A stretch of DNA of 64,000 bases, taken from Apoderus coryli (Eukaryota > Arthropoda > Insecta > Coleoptera > Attelabidae). This document shows, piece after piece, positions 12,229 through 23,952 of this stretch (positions within the stretch are counted from its first letter, which is position 1; the number at the start of each line of letters is the position of its first letter). The stretch is taken from assembly GCA_911728435.2 (NCBI GenBank), contig OU452202.1, positions 4,815,135-4,879,134 on the forward strand, read 5' to 3'. The position numbers and the translations under genes are program-made. The notes below the pieces were generated by a model. That model did not search any database and was not told the DNA's origin. It saw nothing but the letters and a program-made list of their open reading frames with translations.

Positions 12229-13385
12229 ATAATAAAGCCTTTATTTTTAAATGGGCGAAGTCTAGCCAAAGGCCAATCATATTCAACCCATTACACAAAG
12301 TAAACAATACCAAACAAAAAGAAAAGGAGAAAACAAACAGAATAAAACAATGTAATACAATAAATAATTCAAAATAATATAAACATCTCAAAATAAAATA
12401 ATGATACAATGATGAATCTCATTGACAGGAAAGTAAATGTTCTTGTAACCAGTTTATAAACTTATAGGGTGTTACATTTAGTAAATCTAGACATTGTTGA
12501 TAATAGTTGAACATAGTTACGAATTATAAGTGAAACTTCTTAGAAACATGGCTGTCCTATACAGGAGCATTGTGAGCTTATTTTGGTTCCTCAGATTGAG
12601 AGTGTGGATCGTCTGACGAAACACAAGCTTAGTCCTCAAATAAGGTGGTACAGAAGTGTGAATGACGCGTTTAACACTACACATATTTAAAAATATTACC
12701 CATATTCAGCCAGCGCAGTGATCGAAATGAGGGCGTCACGTGATCAAACCTTCTCAGGCCACACACCAGTCTGCAACAAGAGTTCTGAATCTTCTGAACT
12801 CTTGCAGAAATCAACACATCCAAAGACGGGTAGTAACATGTGATGCCATAGGAAATCCTCGAGATTACCAACTTCAACTGAATATAACATTGCTGAGTTA
12901 TGTAAGAGACATGCTTTTCAAAACGTATGTTCTCGTCAAAGTATAATCCTAGGTGTTTAGCCGACTTGACAAAAGGTATTCGAACTTGATTTATGAAAAT
13001 TGCTAGGCTTTGTTTCAAAATATTCCTCTTCCTTTTAGGACCAAAAACCATAGTTTTCGACTTAGTCGGATTCAATCGCAAGCTGTGAGTGGTCGCATAT
13101 TCGGAGATGGAGCTCAAGTCGCTATTAATTCTATCAGCAGCAGCCCCGGACTGCTCTGGGTCAAAATGATAATAAAGTTGTGTATAATCTGCAAATAATT
13201 GCGCTTCGCAATGCTTAACAACATCAAGCAAATGAAACGTATATAATAGAAACAAAAGTGGAGCCACTGACAATCAACCACAACTTGCTGATGGTGATCA
13301 CTCAAATAGGAAGCGATAAATTCTGACGATATTGAATCAAAACCGACATAGCGACACTTCGCAACCAGCAGGCGAAGTCATATCA
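12229..13385 (-). mobile_element. LINE remnant A2, RT to 3' end
   Basis: This minus-strand LINE is a relative of the one at 287. From the high-coordinate side: YVGFDSISSEFIASYLSDH, then a gap where the PQGS block should be, then VAPLLFLLYTFHLLD and AQLFADYTQLYYHF. The YADD motif has become FADY. Next come SLRLNPTKSKTMVF, HLGLYFDENIRFEKHV, CYYPSLDVLISARVQKIQ and LRWLNMGNIFKY before a stop at about 12677, with further tail in broken frames. The 3' UTR shares a GACTTCGCCC phrase with A1 and ends in a TAA microsatellite at about 12229. It is inactive: motif B is deleted and an active-site Asp is lost. Confidence 0.8.
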
Positions 13386-13689
13386 AAAGAAAACTTGAAA
13401 CAATACTGAAAAACTTCTCCTTCATATTCAATGGTCCAATAGTCGATCTACAAATTTAAGAAGGTACTACCATGTTAAGGACGCTCCTTGAAGATCACAA
13501 CTGCAGAATTGATCAAAAAATAAATCACAAAAACTTGTAAAGTGAAATTGCGTGAGATATTTGAGTTTATGGGATATTCACTGAAGGTGAACGCAATATT
13601 TTACGTTAACATTTGTGCATCAAAAAGCCACGCTACTAAAGCATATTAGGTATTCAAAAATTGATTAAGAATACTACAAATGAAATCCT

Positions 13690-14010
13690 AACGAATTATT
13701 GTGTAAATTTATAGCTGCGATGACAAAACATTAAGTACACTACTGAAAGTGAACAACTATAAAAAAGCAATAAATTACAATATTGGGAACCCCAAGGAAG
13801 TGAAAAGAATAAAGTTATGGCGACTGGTGACACAGTTATTATTTTCATTGACTACTTTAAGAAGTGCAAAAGCATCAAAAACAGAATAGCACCGACACAT
13901 GTAGTTCAAGAATTCTAAGATGAGAAGTACCTATACAAAATCAACCTCATTTGAAGATGAAAAAAGTCTTATTTCATTATGACAACACATCCGTTGTTAG
14001 CCCCAAACGT
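13690..14010 (+). pseudogene. Mariner transposase fragment
   Basis: Broken frames match the catalytic core of a mariner transposase. A decayed GDETW-like block near 13720 is followed by KVMATGDTVIIFIDYFKKCKSI (usual MATVFWD...IDYLEKGKTI), stops, then KKSYFIMTTH near 13960 where HQDNAPAH is expected. Many stops and substitutions make this an old, dead copy. No terminal repeats recognised. Confidence 0.5.
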
Positions 14011-14039
14011 ATGTTTATTAATTTCAAAAAAATTGCTTT

Positions 14040-14465
14040 GGGATAATAAGCTGTCATATATGCCGTAAAAGCGTATTTTGAAGAGCTTGTATCTCTCTCT
14101 GCATTAACAATATATTAGACTTAGTTAAGGTTATATTGAAAAATAAAATGAAAAATCCACCAAAAAATATTTATTTTATGACCGAAAATTTTCACACACG
14201 TTGTTGAGTGTTTTTTCTGTGGGGCCATTTCAAATTCTTGCTGAACTTTTCGTATTGTTGTGTCAATTCAAATCAGCGCGTTTTGTATATAATTAACAGT
14301 GTCAGCTCAAGTGAACCCCGAATGCTATTTGAAATTGTACACGTGGTCGCTAAAAAACTCTGCGAGCGGCCTTTACTTTTAATATTAAATTGATGAAAGT
14401 ATAATTGGAGAATATGATTTCTTAGAAAAATGTACTTAAAATCCGGATGGTTTCATTAACTATTG
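14040..14465. other. Non-coding stretch
   Basis: No motif seen. It lies between two oppositely oriented mariner transposase remnants and may be decayed transposon sequence. Confidence 0.3.
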
Positions 14466-14469
14466 AGGG

Positions 14470-14757
14470 ATATAAAAACCAGCCTGCACGAAATTCCGCA
14501 GGGCCAGCGGCGTTTTTATTACCAAGTTCCCCGAGATATTTGTCTACAGGCTCGAGTTTTTCTAGTTTTGAGGTTAATGTCTTCTGGATGGGTTTTATAA
14601 ACCTCAGTTTTTAAGTACTCCTCAAAGGAATTCCACTGGCGTTAAAGATGGAAATCTTGGGCACCTCTCCTGCCAATCCGTTTCCGAAGAAACGTTTCAT
14701 TCAGTCATTGCATAACACGAAGAGCGTAATGAGGAGGAGCTCCATTTACGTGGAATG
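14470..14757 (-). pseudogene. Mariner-like (PRSPDLTPLDF-type) transposase fragment
   Basis: On the minus strand near 14755-14640 the frame reads HVNGAPPHYALRVMQ, stop, LNETFLRKRIGRRG. This corresponds to QQDGAPAHY...WIGRRG around the second catalytic Asp of a Tc1/mariner subgroup; the Asp is replaced by Asn. Further down VYKTHPEDINLKTRK and TRACRQIS match the C-terminal helix region. The segment carrying the third Asp is deleted. It is dead and old. Confidence 0.5.
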
Positions 14758-15059
14758 TACCCTTGTAATTTTATTATTTCGCACAGTTAAAACTATGAGA
14801 AAAACAATTTACGAAACCTCTTCGCTACATTTGCACACCTACCTAGTTAAAATAATTTATAACATAATATTTACGTTGCGCTAAAACAAGGTTATGTTCT
14901 CTATTTTTTAGAAATTTTCTTCGTTTTACACGTGAAATTGATGGCTTTTTGTATAATAAGAGTTGACAACGCTGCACAGTTTATTCCACGATCACATCAC
15001 GGTCACATCGTTTCTATTGTATGTAAGAATACTGATTTTTCATCGTAGGAGAAATTCAA

Positions 15060-15250
15060 GGAAGGGAATGGTCACTTCAGCGATGGGAGTGATCCTCTTC
15101 TCCTATGCTCGAGCATAGGCGCCCTGAACGTTCAGCGTCACTGGTACTTGTGCAGCTACAACGGAGTTCAGTAAACCACTTTTGAACGATTGAAATTGAC
15201 GGTCGCCATAGCTATCCTTGATTTCGGCATTGGTTTTCTGTGCATAAAGT
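15060..15250 (-). pseudogene. Mariner transposase N-terminal (HTH) fragment
   Basis: Minus-strand frames give AEIKDSYGD...WFTELRCSCTSTSDAERSGR, the second helix-turn-helix and linker of a mariner transposase (usual ...WFAEFKRGRTSTEDAERSGRP). At least one frameshift and several stops. The nearby fragments at 13690 and 14470 belong to other copies or orientations. Confidence 0.5.
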
Positions 15251-15950
15251 TATGCTTAATTAGCATACGAAATTCACTATTTTCATTTTTTGTGGAAATT
15301 AACGAGGGTAGTGGCTTTGAATTTGACAGTGGTCCACTGATAGATCGCAGTTCACGGGAGTAGTGATGCGACTAAAGTTTTCCCCGCGGGAAATTCAGAA
15401 AGTCACGGATTTAGCAAACATCCCACGTAATAACAATATTCGTAAAATATCATACATTATTTTATACTTTTCGTTACGCGCTGTTGATTTATTTTTCTGT
15501 TTTCTACAGAAAAAAAAAACACCACATATGGAATATTGCAGTATTATATTTTTTGTGAGATTGGTCTGATGGTCATTTCCAACTCGCAGCAGGAGTCCGT
15601 GTCTGGCCGGGGGCCATGTGTAAAATATGGGGGCCGGAGCACCCTTTTAATAGTTAACAATCATAATAGCTTCGCGGTCATATAAACCGAAAATTTTTAT
15701 GAGATATCGGATAATGCAGAACCGTATTGAGCACTGGGATTGAATGATATGTGCTCAGAAATAAAAAAATATAAGATACTTCGATTTCTAGTGTGAATAG
15801 GTGAAAATATAATATTAAAATAAGGCGAGTTGAGTTTTTTGTTTTTCATTGATTTCATTCAAAAAAACTTACCCTTAAAAATTTTTCACTTTATATCTAA
15901 TCTTTTAATTAATTATCCTAAACAAATACCAATCGAACATTTGGAAGAAA
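15251..15950. other. Non-coding stretch
   Basis: No coding motif. A patch richer in G at about 15590-15640 has no tRNA-like fold that I can close. Confidence 0.3.
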
Positions 15951-15960
15951 CATGAGAAGA

Positions 15961-16369
15961 AAAACCATTTAAGTCAGAACTAAAACAAAGATCTGCTAAC
16001 TACTTTGGGATTAAATTGTATAACAATTTGCCCTATTATATTAAAACAATAAATAACATAAACAGTTTAAAAAAAAGTTTAAACTATTTTTAATTAGTTT
16101 ATGCCAGTATAGTGTTCAGCAATTTTTAGAGAGACGATTTTAATAAATAATAATTAATTTTGTTGAATAATTAATTATTATTTATTAAAATCGTGTTTCT
16201 AAAAATTGCTGAACACTATACTGGCATAAACTAATTAAAATATTTTCAACTTTTTTTTTAAACTGTTAATGTTATTTATTGTTTTAATATAATAGGGCAA
16301 ATTGTGATACAATTAAAATCCCAAAGTAGTTAGGAGATCTTTGTTTTAGTTTTGACTTATATGGTTTTC
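15961..16369. repeat. Inverted duplication of a LINE tail
   Basis: Two arms of about 200 bp (15961-16159 and about 16168-16369) are inverted copies separated by about 9 bp. The plus-strand arm reads ELKQRSANYFGIKLYNNLP and INNINSLKKSLNYF, the typical last residues of a LINE reverse transcriptase. It is not a TIR transposon in the usual sense but a snap-back duplication of a LINE end. A few mismatches show some age. Confidence 0.75.
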
Positions 16370-16399
16370 CTTTTATGCAATTACGTTGCCTAGAATTTA

Positions 16400-17850
16400 T
16401 TTAGGGAGCATCCCGCTTAGAATATGTAAATAAGCACATCTCATAAATGAACCGCAAAACATCTCCTGAGCAAGAAAAACATTACTCAACATGACCGAGC
16501 CTCTCCAGATGCAAATACCATAGACTCTACCTGGGCATAATAAAGCATTCATAGCTGGGATACAGTAAGAACGGTTCTCAAATTAAATTGACACAAACAG
16601 CCTGACAGTGACATTTAAAGTCCACGTTTACATCAAAACTGAAACCAAAGAATCTAATACAGTCACAGCTAGTAAGTCATTGACTATGGAGATTAACACC
16701 TCAATATTGTTTTGGTCATGATGAAATTGTAACATATTATTAGTCTTGTCAACATTAAGGTTCATTATCATTCATTAAGGATCATTTAACCAATCATTCA
16801 CTCTGCTTACAGGATCCTGGGCCCTATGTCATCAAAATCATTCCCGGTCAGAAGAAACGAAGTACCGTCAGCAAACATAACCAAATTCACACCATCACAG
16901 GAAAAATAATGCAGGGAGTTTATTTTTGTAGAAAGAGCACTGGGCCCAAAACCGAGTCCTGAGTAACGCCAATCTTAACGTTGTGAATTCGCATAAATAA
17001 CATGATGTCACTAGCCGATACAGATTGACCTGTATTCTTGAGAAACGACTCAAGCCAGCTGACACACTCCCCACATACCAAGATCCACCAGTTTCCAACG
17101 CAAAATGATCACAGAAGATCCCAGTGGGACATTCATTCACCACACTCCGCCTATTTTTCATGGAATGAATACAAAGCAGTAAATGTCTACTTGTGGCTCT
17201 GAAAATCAAGCTGGAATGGTGAAATAATCCTATTGGCATTCAGAAAATCCTGAAGTCTATCCAGAAAGCAATACTTAGAAATTTTGGGAAATCCTGAGGA
17301 AACAGTAATCGGCCGATAGTTCCTCACATGCACGGTGTCAGAACAGGTGTAACTCTTCCCACGTGTAACAAAGCTGGAAAGCTACCAGGATAGACTGATA
17401 GGTTGACCAAAAAAGTAAACGCCTTTACCAGATAAAATAAACCTTCCTTTATTAAGAGGTGAGGAATATCCTTTGGCCCTCCTGATTATTTATTTTTTAA
17501 CTTTTTAGATATAAGACCTTCATCGGCAAACTCTTTATGACATTCTCTCCATAAAAGCATACGGTATATTCCTAAAGCAATCATTAAATAAATTCGCTCT
17601 CTAACACAATGACAATGCCAGCAAGCTGAAAGTTCGTGCTGACACCATACTTACCCGACCCTTCGGAAGCAAGCCTCCAGCTGACTTTATTTTGTTATTA
17701 GATAATATTTGAAATCTGTTTTGATAATAATCCTTTTTTATCTGCCGGACTAGCAAAGGATGTTTACGTTTAGCATCATTATAAGCCTCCAATTTACTGG
17801 TATCAAATTGTGTAATTCTGTGCAGAAATTTTAAATAATAATAATACGAG
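16400..17850 (-). pseudogene. LINE E reverse transcriptase remnant
   Basis: Reading down the minus strand: AYNDAKRKHPLLVRQIKKDYY (linker after the endonuclease, near 17790), VRNYRPITVSSGFPKI (RT NYRP block, near 17310), FLDRLQDFLNANRIIS, then the palm. Near 16980 comes IGVTQDSVLGPVLFL (usual GVPQGS), then NLVMFADGTSFLLTG, where the second catalytic Asp of FADD has become Gly. Frames are split by many stops, and the 3' part below 16750 is only faintly recognisable. Inactive. The phrase order shows one element and not scattered pieces. Confidence 0.65.
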
Positions 17851-17989
17851 TAGAAAATTTATGGTCAATTGTTGAATGTTGCTCCTATAATTATTTTGGT
17901 ACATGTCCAATAAATAATAAATAAGTTCATTAAAACTTCATCTGGTTAACTATTTTCTACCATTTTAATTATTTTCACTCCATTTTCGT

Positions 17990-19615
17990 TAATAATAAAC
18001 TGTTGCCCTCGAGGCACGAATAGCTCTCTATATTTAAGTGTAAAAGTAATAATTTTATAACCTTTTTGTTTTTTTATCTAAATTTAATAAATTTTTGTTT
18101 TAGACATCAGCTATTTTTTAAGTATCCGGTTTTGTTCCTTTTTCTTCTCTTTGGAGGCACTATTTATACGTAGATATTTTATATTTCAGATCTTCTAGGC
18201 CAAGTTCTTGTACGCAAAATAATTGTTTTTTTTTTTTAGTTTTATTATAAAATTTATTTTGCCCCCTTTTCTAGCATTTACGAACCCCTATATAAACAAA
18301 ATTGTTATGCTGCATGTTGTAGGTTATCTTATATCAAAGCTATATATAAGTAGCCAATTTTTCTGTTACATTTGGAAAAACATTTTTTTTTTTTCGTTTT
18401 TGACCCTTTTTCGAACGCCTGCGTGAACCAGTACTTTTATGTAACATCTTTTAGGTTATATTCTATCACAACCATAAAAATTATTCAATATTTTGGATAA
18501 GTTTAAGAACTATGATTTTTTAAATTTTTGAACCCTTTTTTAAACCCCTTGCCTACGCTCAATGTTAATCACCACCTATAAATATCCTGTAGTATTTTCG
18601 TACCAAATGTGATTAAAATCCGTTAAAAAGTGGTTTTTGAGTTATCACGGATACAAATTTTTTCACACTTTTATAGAATTTTCACGGACGCCTATGGTGC
18701 ATTAATTTTTGTCGTGTATTTTTAATACCAATTCAACTAGTTAAATATATAAAAAAAAAAAAATTTACCCCTTTTTCTACTATTTACGAACGCCTATGTA
18801 AATAAAAATTTTATGCTGCATTTTTTAGGTTATCTTATATCAAAGCTATACATATATAATTAGCCAATTTTTCTGGTATATTTGGGAAACATTTTTTTTT
18901 CATTGTTGACCCTTTTTCTATTCTATTTTCGAACGCCTGTGTGAACCAATTCTATGAAAAATTATTCAATATTTCGGATAAGTTTAAGAACTATGATTTT
19001 TAAAATTTTTGAACCCTTTGCCTACGCTCAATGTTAATCGCTACCTATAAATATCCTGTAGTATTTTCGTACCAATTGTCGTTAAAATCCGTTAAGTGGT
19101 TTTTGAGTTATCACGGATACAAATTTTTTCTGACCGTTTCATAGAATTTTCACGGAGGCCTATGGTACATTAATTTTTGTCGTGTATTTTTAACACCAAT
19201 TCAACTAGTTCAATATAAAAATTTTTTGCATTTTAATTTTTTTTATTTTACCCTTTTTCTACTATTTACGAACGCCTATGTAAATAAAAAATTTTATGCT
19301 GCATTTTTAGGTTATCTTATATCAAAGCTATCTATAATTAGCCAATTTTTCTGGTATATTTGGGCAACATTTTTTTTTCGTTTTTGACCCTGTTTTTAGA
19401 CTATTTTCGAACGCCTGTGTGAACCAATTCTTTTAAGTAACATTTTTTAGGTTATATTCTATCACAACTATGAAAAATTATTCAATATTTTGGATAAGTT
19501 TAGAAAATATATATTTTTTATATTTTGACCCCTTTTCCACTATTTACGAACGCCTGTGAAAGTAAGTTATTTATGACGCATTTTATAGGTTATATTCTAT
19601 CCTTTATAATTATAA
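17990..19615 (+). repeat. Tandem array, about 0.5-kb unit (copy 1)
   Basis: A box CTGTTGCCCTCGAGGCAC near 17999 is followed by a leader and then a repeated unit. The anchor ACGAACGCCTATG-type phrase falls at about 18280, 18786, 19268 and (partial) 19546, giving spacings of about 506 and 482 bp. Each unit contains the phrases ATCCGTTAA..GTGGTTTTTGAGTTATCACGG and GGTTATCTTATATCAAAGC. No coding potential. The same sequence lies in opposite orientation at 39433-41300, and the leader recurs at 63325. Probably a non-autonomous element with internal tandem repeats; the class is not determined. Confidence 0.8.
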
Positions 19616-19654
19616 TTGCAAAATTAAAAAAAAACTGAAAAAATGATAGACAAG

Positions 19655-20313
19655 TTGTGTTGTCAAAATTTCCCAAAACCGTAAAAAAAATCGAAGAATT
19701 GCTGCGTGCATTGAAGCTAACGGCGGACATCATCTACATTTAATTTAACTGTGTATGATTTGTTATTGTTTTTTAATTTTGCAATTATGAAGTTATCCTT
19801 TGGTTTTGTTACTTGTTCTAAGGTTTAAATAAATCTGGTTTAATTAGTAGAAAAAACTAAATTTATTTCAAAAATTGACCATGTTTTTCAACAAGTTGAT
19901 TTTCCTCAAAAACGGTCAAATTTAGAGCTTATAACCGAGAGTATCTTTTTTGTGTAGAAATCATTGGCGGTTCAAATGGGTATCTTAAAACCGTACTTTT
20001 TCCAGTGGCGTAGAAATTGGGGAGAAAAACACCCACTACCCCTTCAAAATCTTCACCAATTACGAATTTAAAACAAAAAATTCTTACAAAAACCATACCC
20101 TTATTATGAGTAGACAATGCTTACAAAAGCTGTTTTCTGTACGATAAACGGTTTCGGAGATATTCGCAAAAAACGGATTTTTGTTTTCAATTTCAACACC
20201 TTGTATCTCAAAAATGGTACATTTTAGAGGGTAAGTTAATAGAATATTTTTTTCATGTTTTTGGACGAGGTCTCACATTCTAAAGTCCTGCGCATATATT
20301 ATGAAACACCCTG
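19655..20313 (+). mobile_element. Mariner element, 3' end only
   Basis: The frame near 19660-19747 reads SQNRKKNRRIAACIEANGGHH, the last residues of a mariner-type transposase (CIEANGGHFEHL), ending in TAA. A non-coding tail of about 560 bp leads to ATGAAACACCCTG at 20313, followed by TA: the usual mariner terminal sequence. The 5' part is missing and abuts the tandem array, so the array or a deletion truncated it. Confidence 0.6.
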
Positions 20314-20399
20314 TAGATATCAACAATATCAATCAAAAATCATAAACCAATACGCAACCAACTCTTTATTAACAACTTTACATTTAGGTTTTATACTTA

Positions 20400-21290
20400 T
20401 TTCTAGAAGTCAATGAGTCCGTGAATATTTGATCTTGGTAATGATAATATCCAATTGCTATCCATTTTTTAAATTTGTGAAATTTATATATTCCTATTAT
20501 CACCTGCGGAAGAGCACAGTACAGCACAGAAACCCAAAAGTGCGCTGTCCTTTTTATTTGCTTTCAATTGAGAGAATTCATTTTTTTTTTGTAACGGGTG
20601 TTCTGAGCATGCTGAATATACTCAAGAGATTCTCTACGTTTATGTTAAAGCAGGAGCAAGTCCATAAGCGAACTTTTTGCAAAAAGCAAGTTTTAAAATG
20701 GTTTTTTGCACTTTTTCCAGAGGTTTTAGGTGAGCTTTGTATAAACCAACCTAACCTGTAATGCCATATTGTAACAAGGACTGTACTAATGCGTAATAAT
20801 CAGTAACTAGGTAGTTTTGATAGAAAATGTGTTTTATTTGACGGAATTGAAAGATCAAATATCGAATTTTGTTTGTTGATTTATTTATATGTACATCCCA
20901 TTTCAATGATCTGTCAATCTCTATTCCTAAATATGATATGTTATGTTTGAGATATAATAATTCCCTAATATCTCAAACATAACATATCATATTTAGGAAT
21001 AGAGATTGACAGATCATTGAAATGGGATGTACATATAAATAAATCAATAAACAAAATTCGATATTTGATCTTTCATTTTCCGCAATAATTCTTAGTAAAT
21101 TGAATTGTGGATATTTAGTTTTATTGCATGAGAATTATATATATTTGTTCTTGTTGAATTAATGGTAAGGCACATATCATCAAACCATATTTTTAACAGA
21201 GCCATTTCTTTCTCTCTAATTCTATTAACTGTTTTCCAGGATTCAGATTCAGATTCTTATAAAACCATAATAAATCAAATCTAGTACGGT
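20400..21290 (-). pseudogene. LINE F RT fragment with inverted duplication
   Basis: The minus strand from about 21240 reads IRERKEMALLKIWFDDMCLTIN (RT linker region). Further on, below 20955, it reads SYLGIEIDRSLKWDVHINK, LIFQFRQIKHIF and YYALVQSLLQYGI, then LEKVQKTILKLAFCKK, all typical of the LINE RT thumb and beyond. A segment of about 108 bp is duplicated in inverted orientation inside it. No catalytic motif remains. Confidence 0.65.
20848..21075. repeat. Near-perfect short-loop palindrome
   Basis: Arms 20848-20955 and 20968-21075 are inverted copies with about one or two mismatches, joined by a 12-base loop. Both arms encode the same LINE RT segment (LGIEIDRSLKWDVHINK) on opposite strands. 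High arm identity implies a recent event or ongoing correction between arms. Confidence 0.85.
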
Positions 21291-21354
21291 GAGAGATAGA
21301 AAATTTAATACTTATCCAAGTGGGCAATTATGATTATTTGTTTTTATTTATAAG

Positions 21355-21605
21355 TTACAGACAGGGTGCAACGGCTAAGAGTTGATCCACTGTCTGCACT
21401 TTGTAAGGGAATATCTTTCACCACAAATCTTTGTAAAGCCCGCCGATTAATGCCCAATTGCATAACACGTCGGTACTCCGGGATCCCTGCGATATCCTCA
21501 GCCACAGCTGTTATATTCTCAGCAGACCAGCTGGTCCGGGCCTACAATACCTCTCATGTTGTCCCGTACTTCCCTACACGAGCCGCTAACGGCGCCCGCG
21601 GCAAA
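21355..21605 (-). pseudogene. Mariner-like transposase N-terminal fragment
   Basis: A locally GC-richer patch. The minus-strand frame reads ENITAVAEDIAGIPEYRRV, then MQLGINRRALQRFVVKDIPLQ, the helix-turn-helix and linker of the PRSPDLTPLDF group of Tc1/mariner transposases (usual ENIAAV..SV...RRRSQELGLS..TLWRIL.KDL.L). Upstream GRAPLAARVGKYG fits the GRP linker. Plus-strand frames over the same bases are shadows. No terminal repeat seen. Confidence 0.5.
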
Positions 21606-21633
21606 GTAGTGTTTGCCTAATTGGTGTGAAAAC

Positions 21634-22460
21634 AATTGAAGACTGGAAATTTCAAAGGTGCTACGTGCCAAAAATAAAATCTTGAGATATTTAAGAACCA
21701 CTTTCTAAATACTTTATTTTTGCATAAACCGCCTTACAAATAAATAGAACATATACTCGAGTTACTATGAATTTATAACTTAAATCAAAACTTTACAAAA
21801 ATCAATATTTTTATATATATCATATATTTTCAAAAACGAAATTGGAAACGTGCTAAGTGCCATATGTTTAACGAAATGTACTAAGTGCCATGGGAAACTT
21901 ATTGTAAAAATCTTTATATTCTAAATTTTCCAAAAACGGAATCTTTTTATCGACATTTATGTGACTTTCATGAGGCAATTTTTCCAGTGTTATTTTCTGT
22001 ACATTTTGGGTAGATAAGTTTTTTCTAATATTGGCATTTTCTAAAATCTATACACTCAGAAAAACTACCTTTACATAACAACATTCTTGGATGTAGAATA
22101 TGCGTAGCTTTCCTGATCTGGACTTCTGACAAGTTTAACACTGTATTACTGGCAGCTTGAATGTTAAAAAAACTGTGCATATTCGCGTAGTTGCGAATTT
22201 TCCACTGTGTGGACTGCTCTCAATAATAGGATGCCGATCTTTAGGAGTCAGATGACTAATGGCACTTAGCACGCTATGATCGTCTTGTGTCTTTATAGAG
22301 CGGGCACCATTTTTAGACAGCGGTTAAATTGTTTCGGTTAGATGTGGCACTTAGCATGCTTTATAGAATGTTGTCAATGGCACAAAGCTCATTTTTAAGG
22401 GAAAAAATGAATTTTAATAAAATTGGCACTTAGCTCCTTTGAAAATCCCAGTCTTCAATT
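21634..22460. mobile_element. TIR element with TGGCACTTAGC boxes
   Basis: An 827-bp element bounded by AATTGAAGACTGG at 21634 and CCAGTCTTCAATT ending at 22460. The inverted repeat continues inward for about 36 bp to a GTGCTACGTGCCAA / TTGGCACTTAGCTC box. The box (A)GTGCTAAGTGCCA, or its complement, recurs inside at about 21852, 21884, 22260, 22344 and 22423 with variants. Repeated subterminal boxes are usual transposase binding sites in cut-and-paste elements. No transposase reading frame is visible, and I cannot assign a superfamily. Confidence 0.65.
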
Positions 22461-22513
22461 ATTCCGCGCTGCTTAGTGTTATTTTTTTAATTTTTTTAAT
22501 TTAATACTTCGAA

Positions 22514-22585
22514 CTTATTGTATTTAGGCTTACGAACAGGGGTAAGTTTCAAAAAACAAATATTTTCCTTAGTAGTATAGTGATT
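22514..22585 (+). repeat. LINE B 3'-UTR fragment (copy 5)
   Basis: A 70-bp scrap with the phrase GGCTTACGAACAGGGGTAAG, shared with 28049-28264 and, inverted, with the tails near 45750 and 51720. It is part of the LINE B 3' tail. Confidence 0.55.
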
Positions 22586-22589
22586 CATG

Positions 22590-23950
22590 TCTTGTTGTAG
22601 TGTATGTGGTATCTGTTTACTTCACAAATGCCACTATTTGCAAAAATTATAGCATCTTCCGATAGGGATGACTTTTCCACCACTTAGGTAGTATATTTTT
22701 ATGAATCCAATGATATCATTCATTCATTTTACAAACCTATATCCATCACGAAAAATGCGATTAAACAGACAAATACCTGAACTTAAAAACATTGAGGCGT
22801 GTTTCATTCTCGGTTTCTGTGTCAATGGGTATAACATTACCTATTATATTTTTAGACATAAATCATAAAAGCCAATAATTGGATATCAAAATAAATGTAT
22901 ACTCTGAGTATTTTGGAATGTTACGAATAATGTACTTAAAACAGATGGAAGATGACTCTTAAAATTTTGCCAATGCACATTCTGGTTGCGCCACTGTTAT
23001 CTGCTATTACATTCAACTTTCTCATGTAAAATACAAGTGGTCGTTTTGACTGAACACAATAGATCATTGTGATCTGCTGAGATGCAAGAAAGAGCGGCTT
23101 TTTTTTACCTTTGATAAGTCTTTTGCTGATGGACAATGCGACTCAACACCATTAGCTTTGTCATGGTCAAGTGGGCCTCTGGTAAGGATATATAATATAA
23201 ATGACATGTCGATGTCATTAAGAATCATATAATATTATACCTAGAGCGGCCGAGATGTGGTATACTTACAAATGTATTTTTAAGAATATATCATACACTT
23301 GCATCTTTTGACACAATTTTTAACAATAGAATATATTTATTTAAGGATAAATGATATAGGTTTGCTTTTAGAACATTTTATATAATACCACTTACTCTTA
23401 TGTAGGAATAATAATTTCATCAATCATCACACTTGCCTTCTCAAATTATATATAGCAACATAACCAAGGAGGAATTGCACGAAATTAAACTGAATCTAAG
23501 ATTAAAACTAAAATTGTCTTGACGTACTTGAGTTACTTGAACTGTGTCTCAAGCTACAACTCTCTATCAAGTTCGCAATTTCGCAATATTCGGTTTGATT
23601 TTACATTTAGAAATTATTTCATGACTGGATTTTCTTTGTAATTTTAGAACAATACTTTGAAAATAAGATCCAAAACTACTTTAGTGAGGAAACATGTAAG
23701 TTATCTTACAATGTGGCCCAACGAAAACTTACCACCTCATTTTTTTCTTTTATTTTACACCTCAAGCCAATCTTATGGTTGGATAGGGTCGTTATTACAC
23801 ACAATACAAGTCTTGATTACAATTCAATAAAAGAATAAACAAAACCTACAATACATAATATATATAAAAAACGCACAGAATGCAAAGAAAAATCAAACAC
23901 AAACACAAGCACTATTAGCTGAAGAAATGAAAAATTCTGACAACTTGTCA
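22590..23950. other. AT-rich stretch without recognised genes
   Basis: No coding motif. Around 23745-23840 a phrase ending in an ATAAAAG run resembles a minus-strand LINE 3' end but cannot be confirmed. Confidence 0.3.
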
Positions 23951-23952
23951 AA

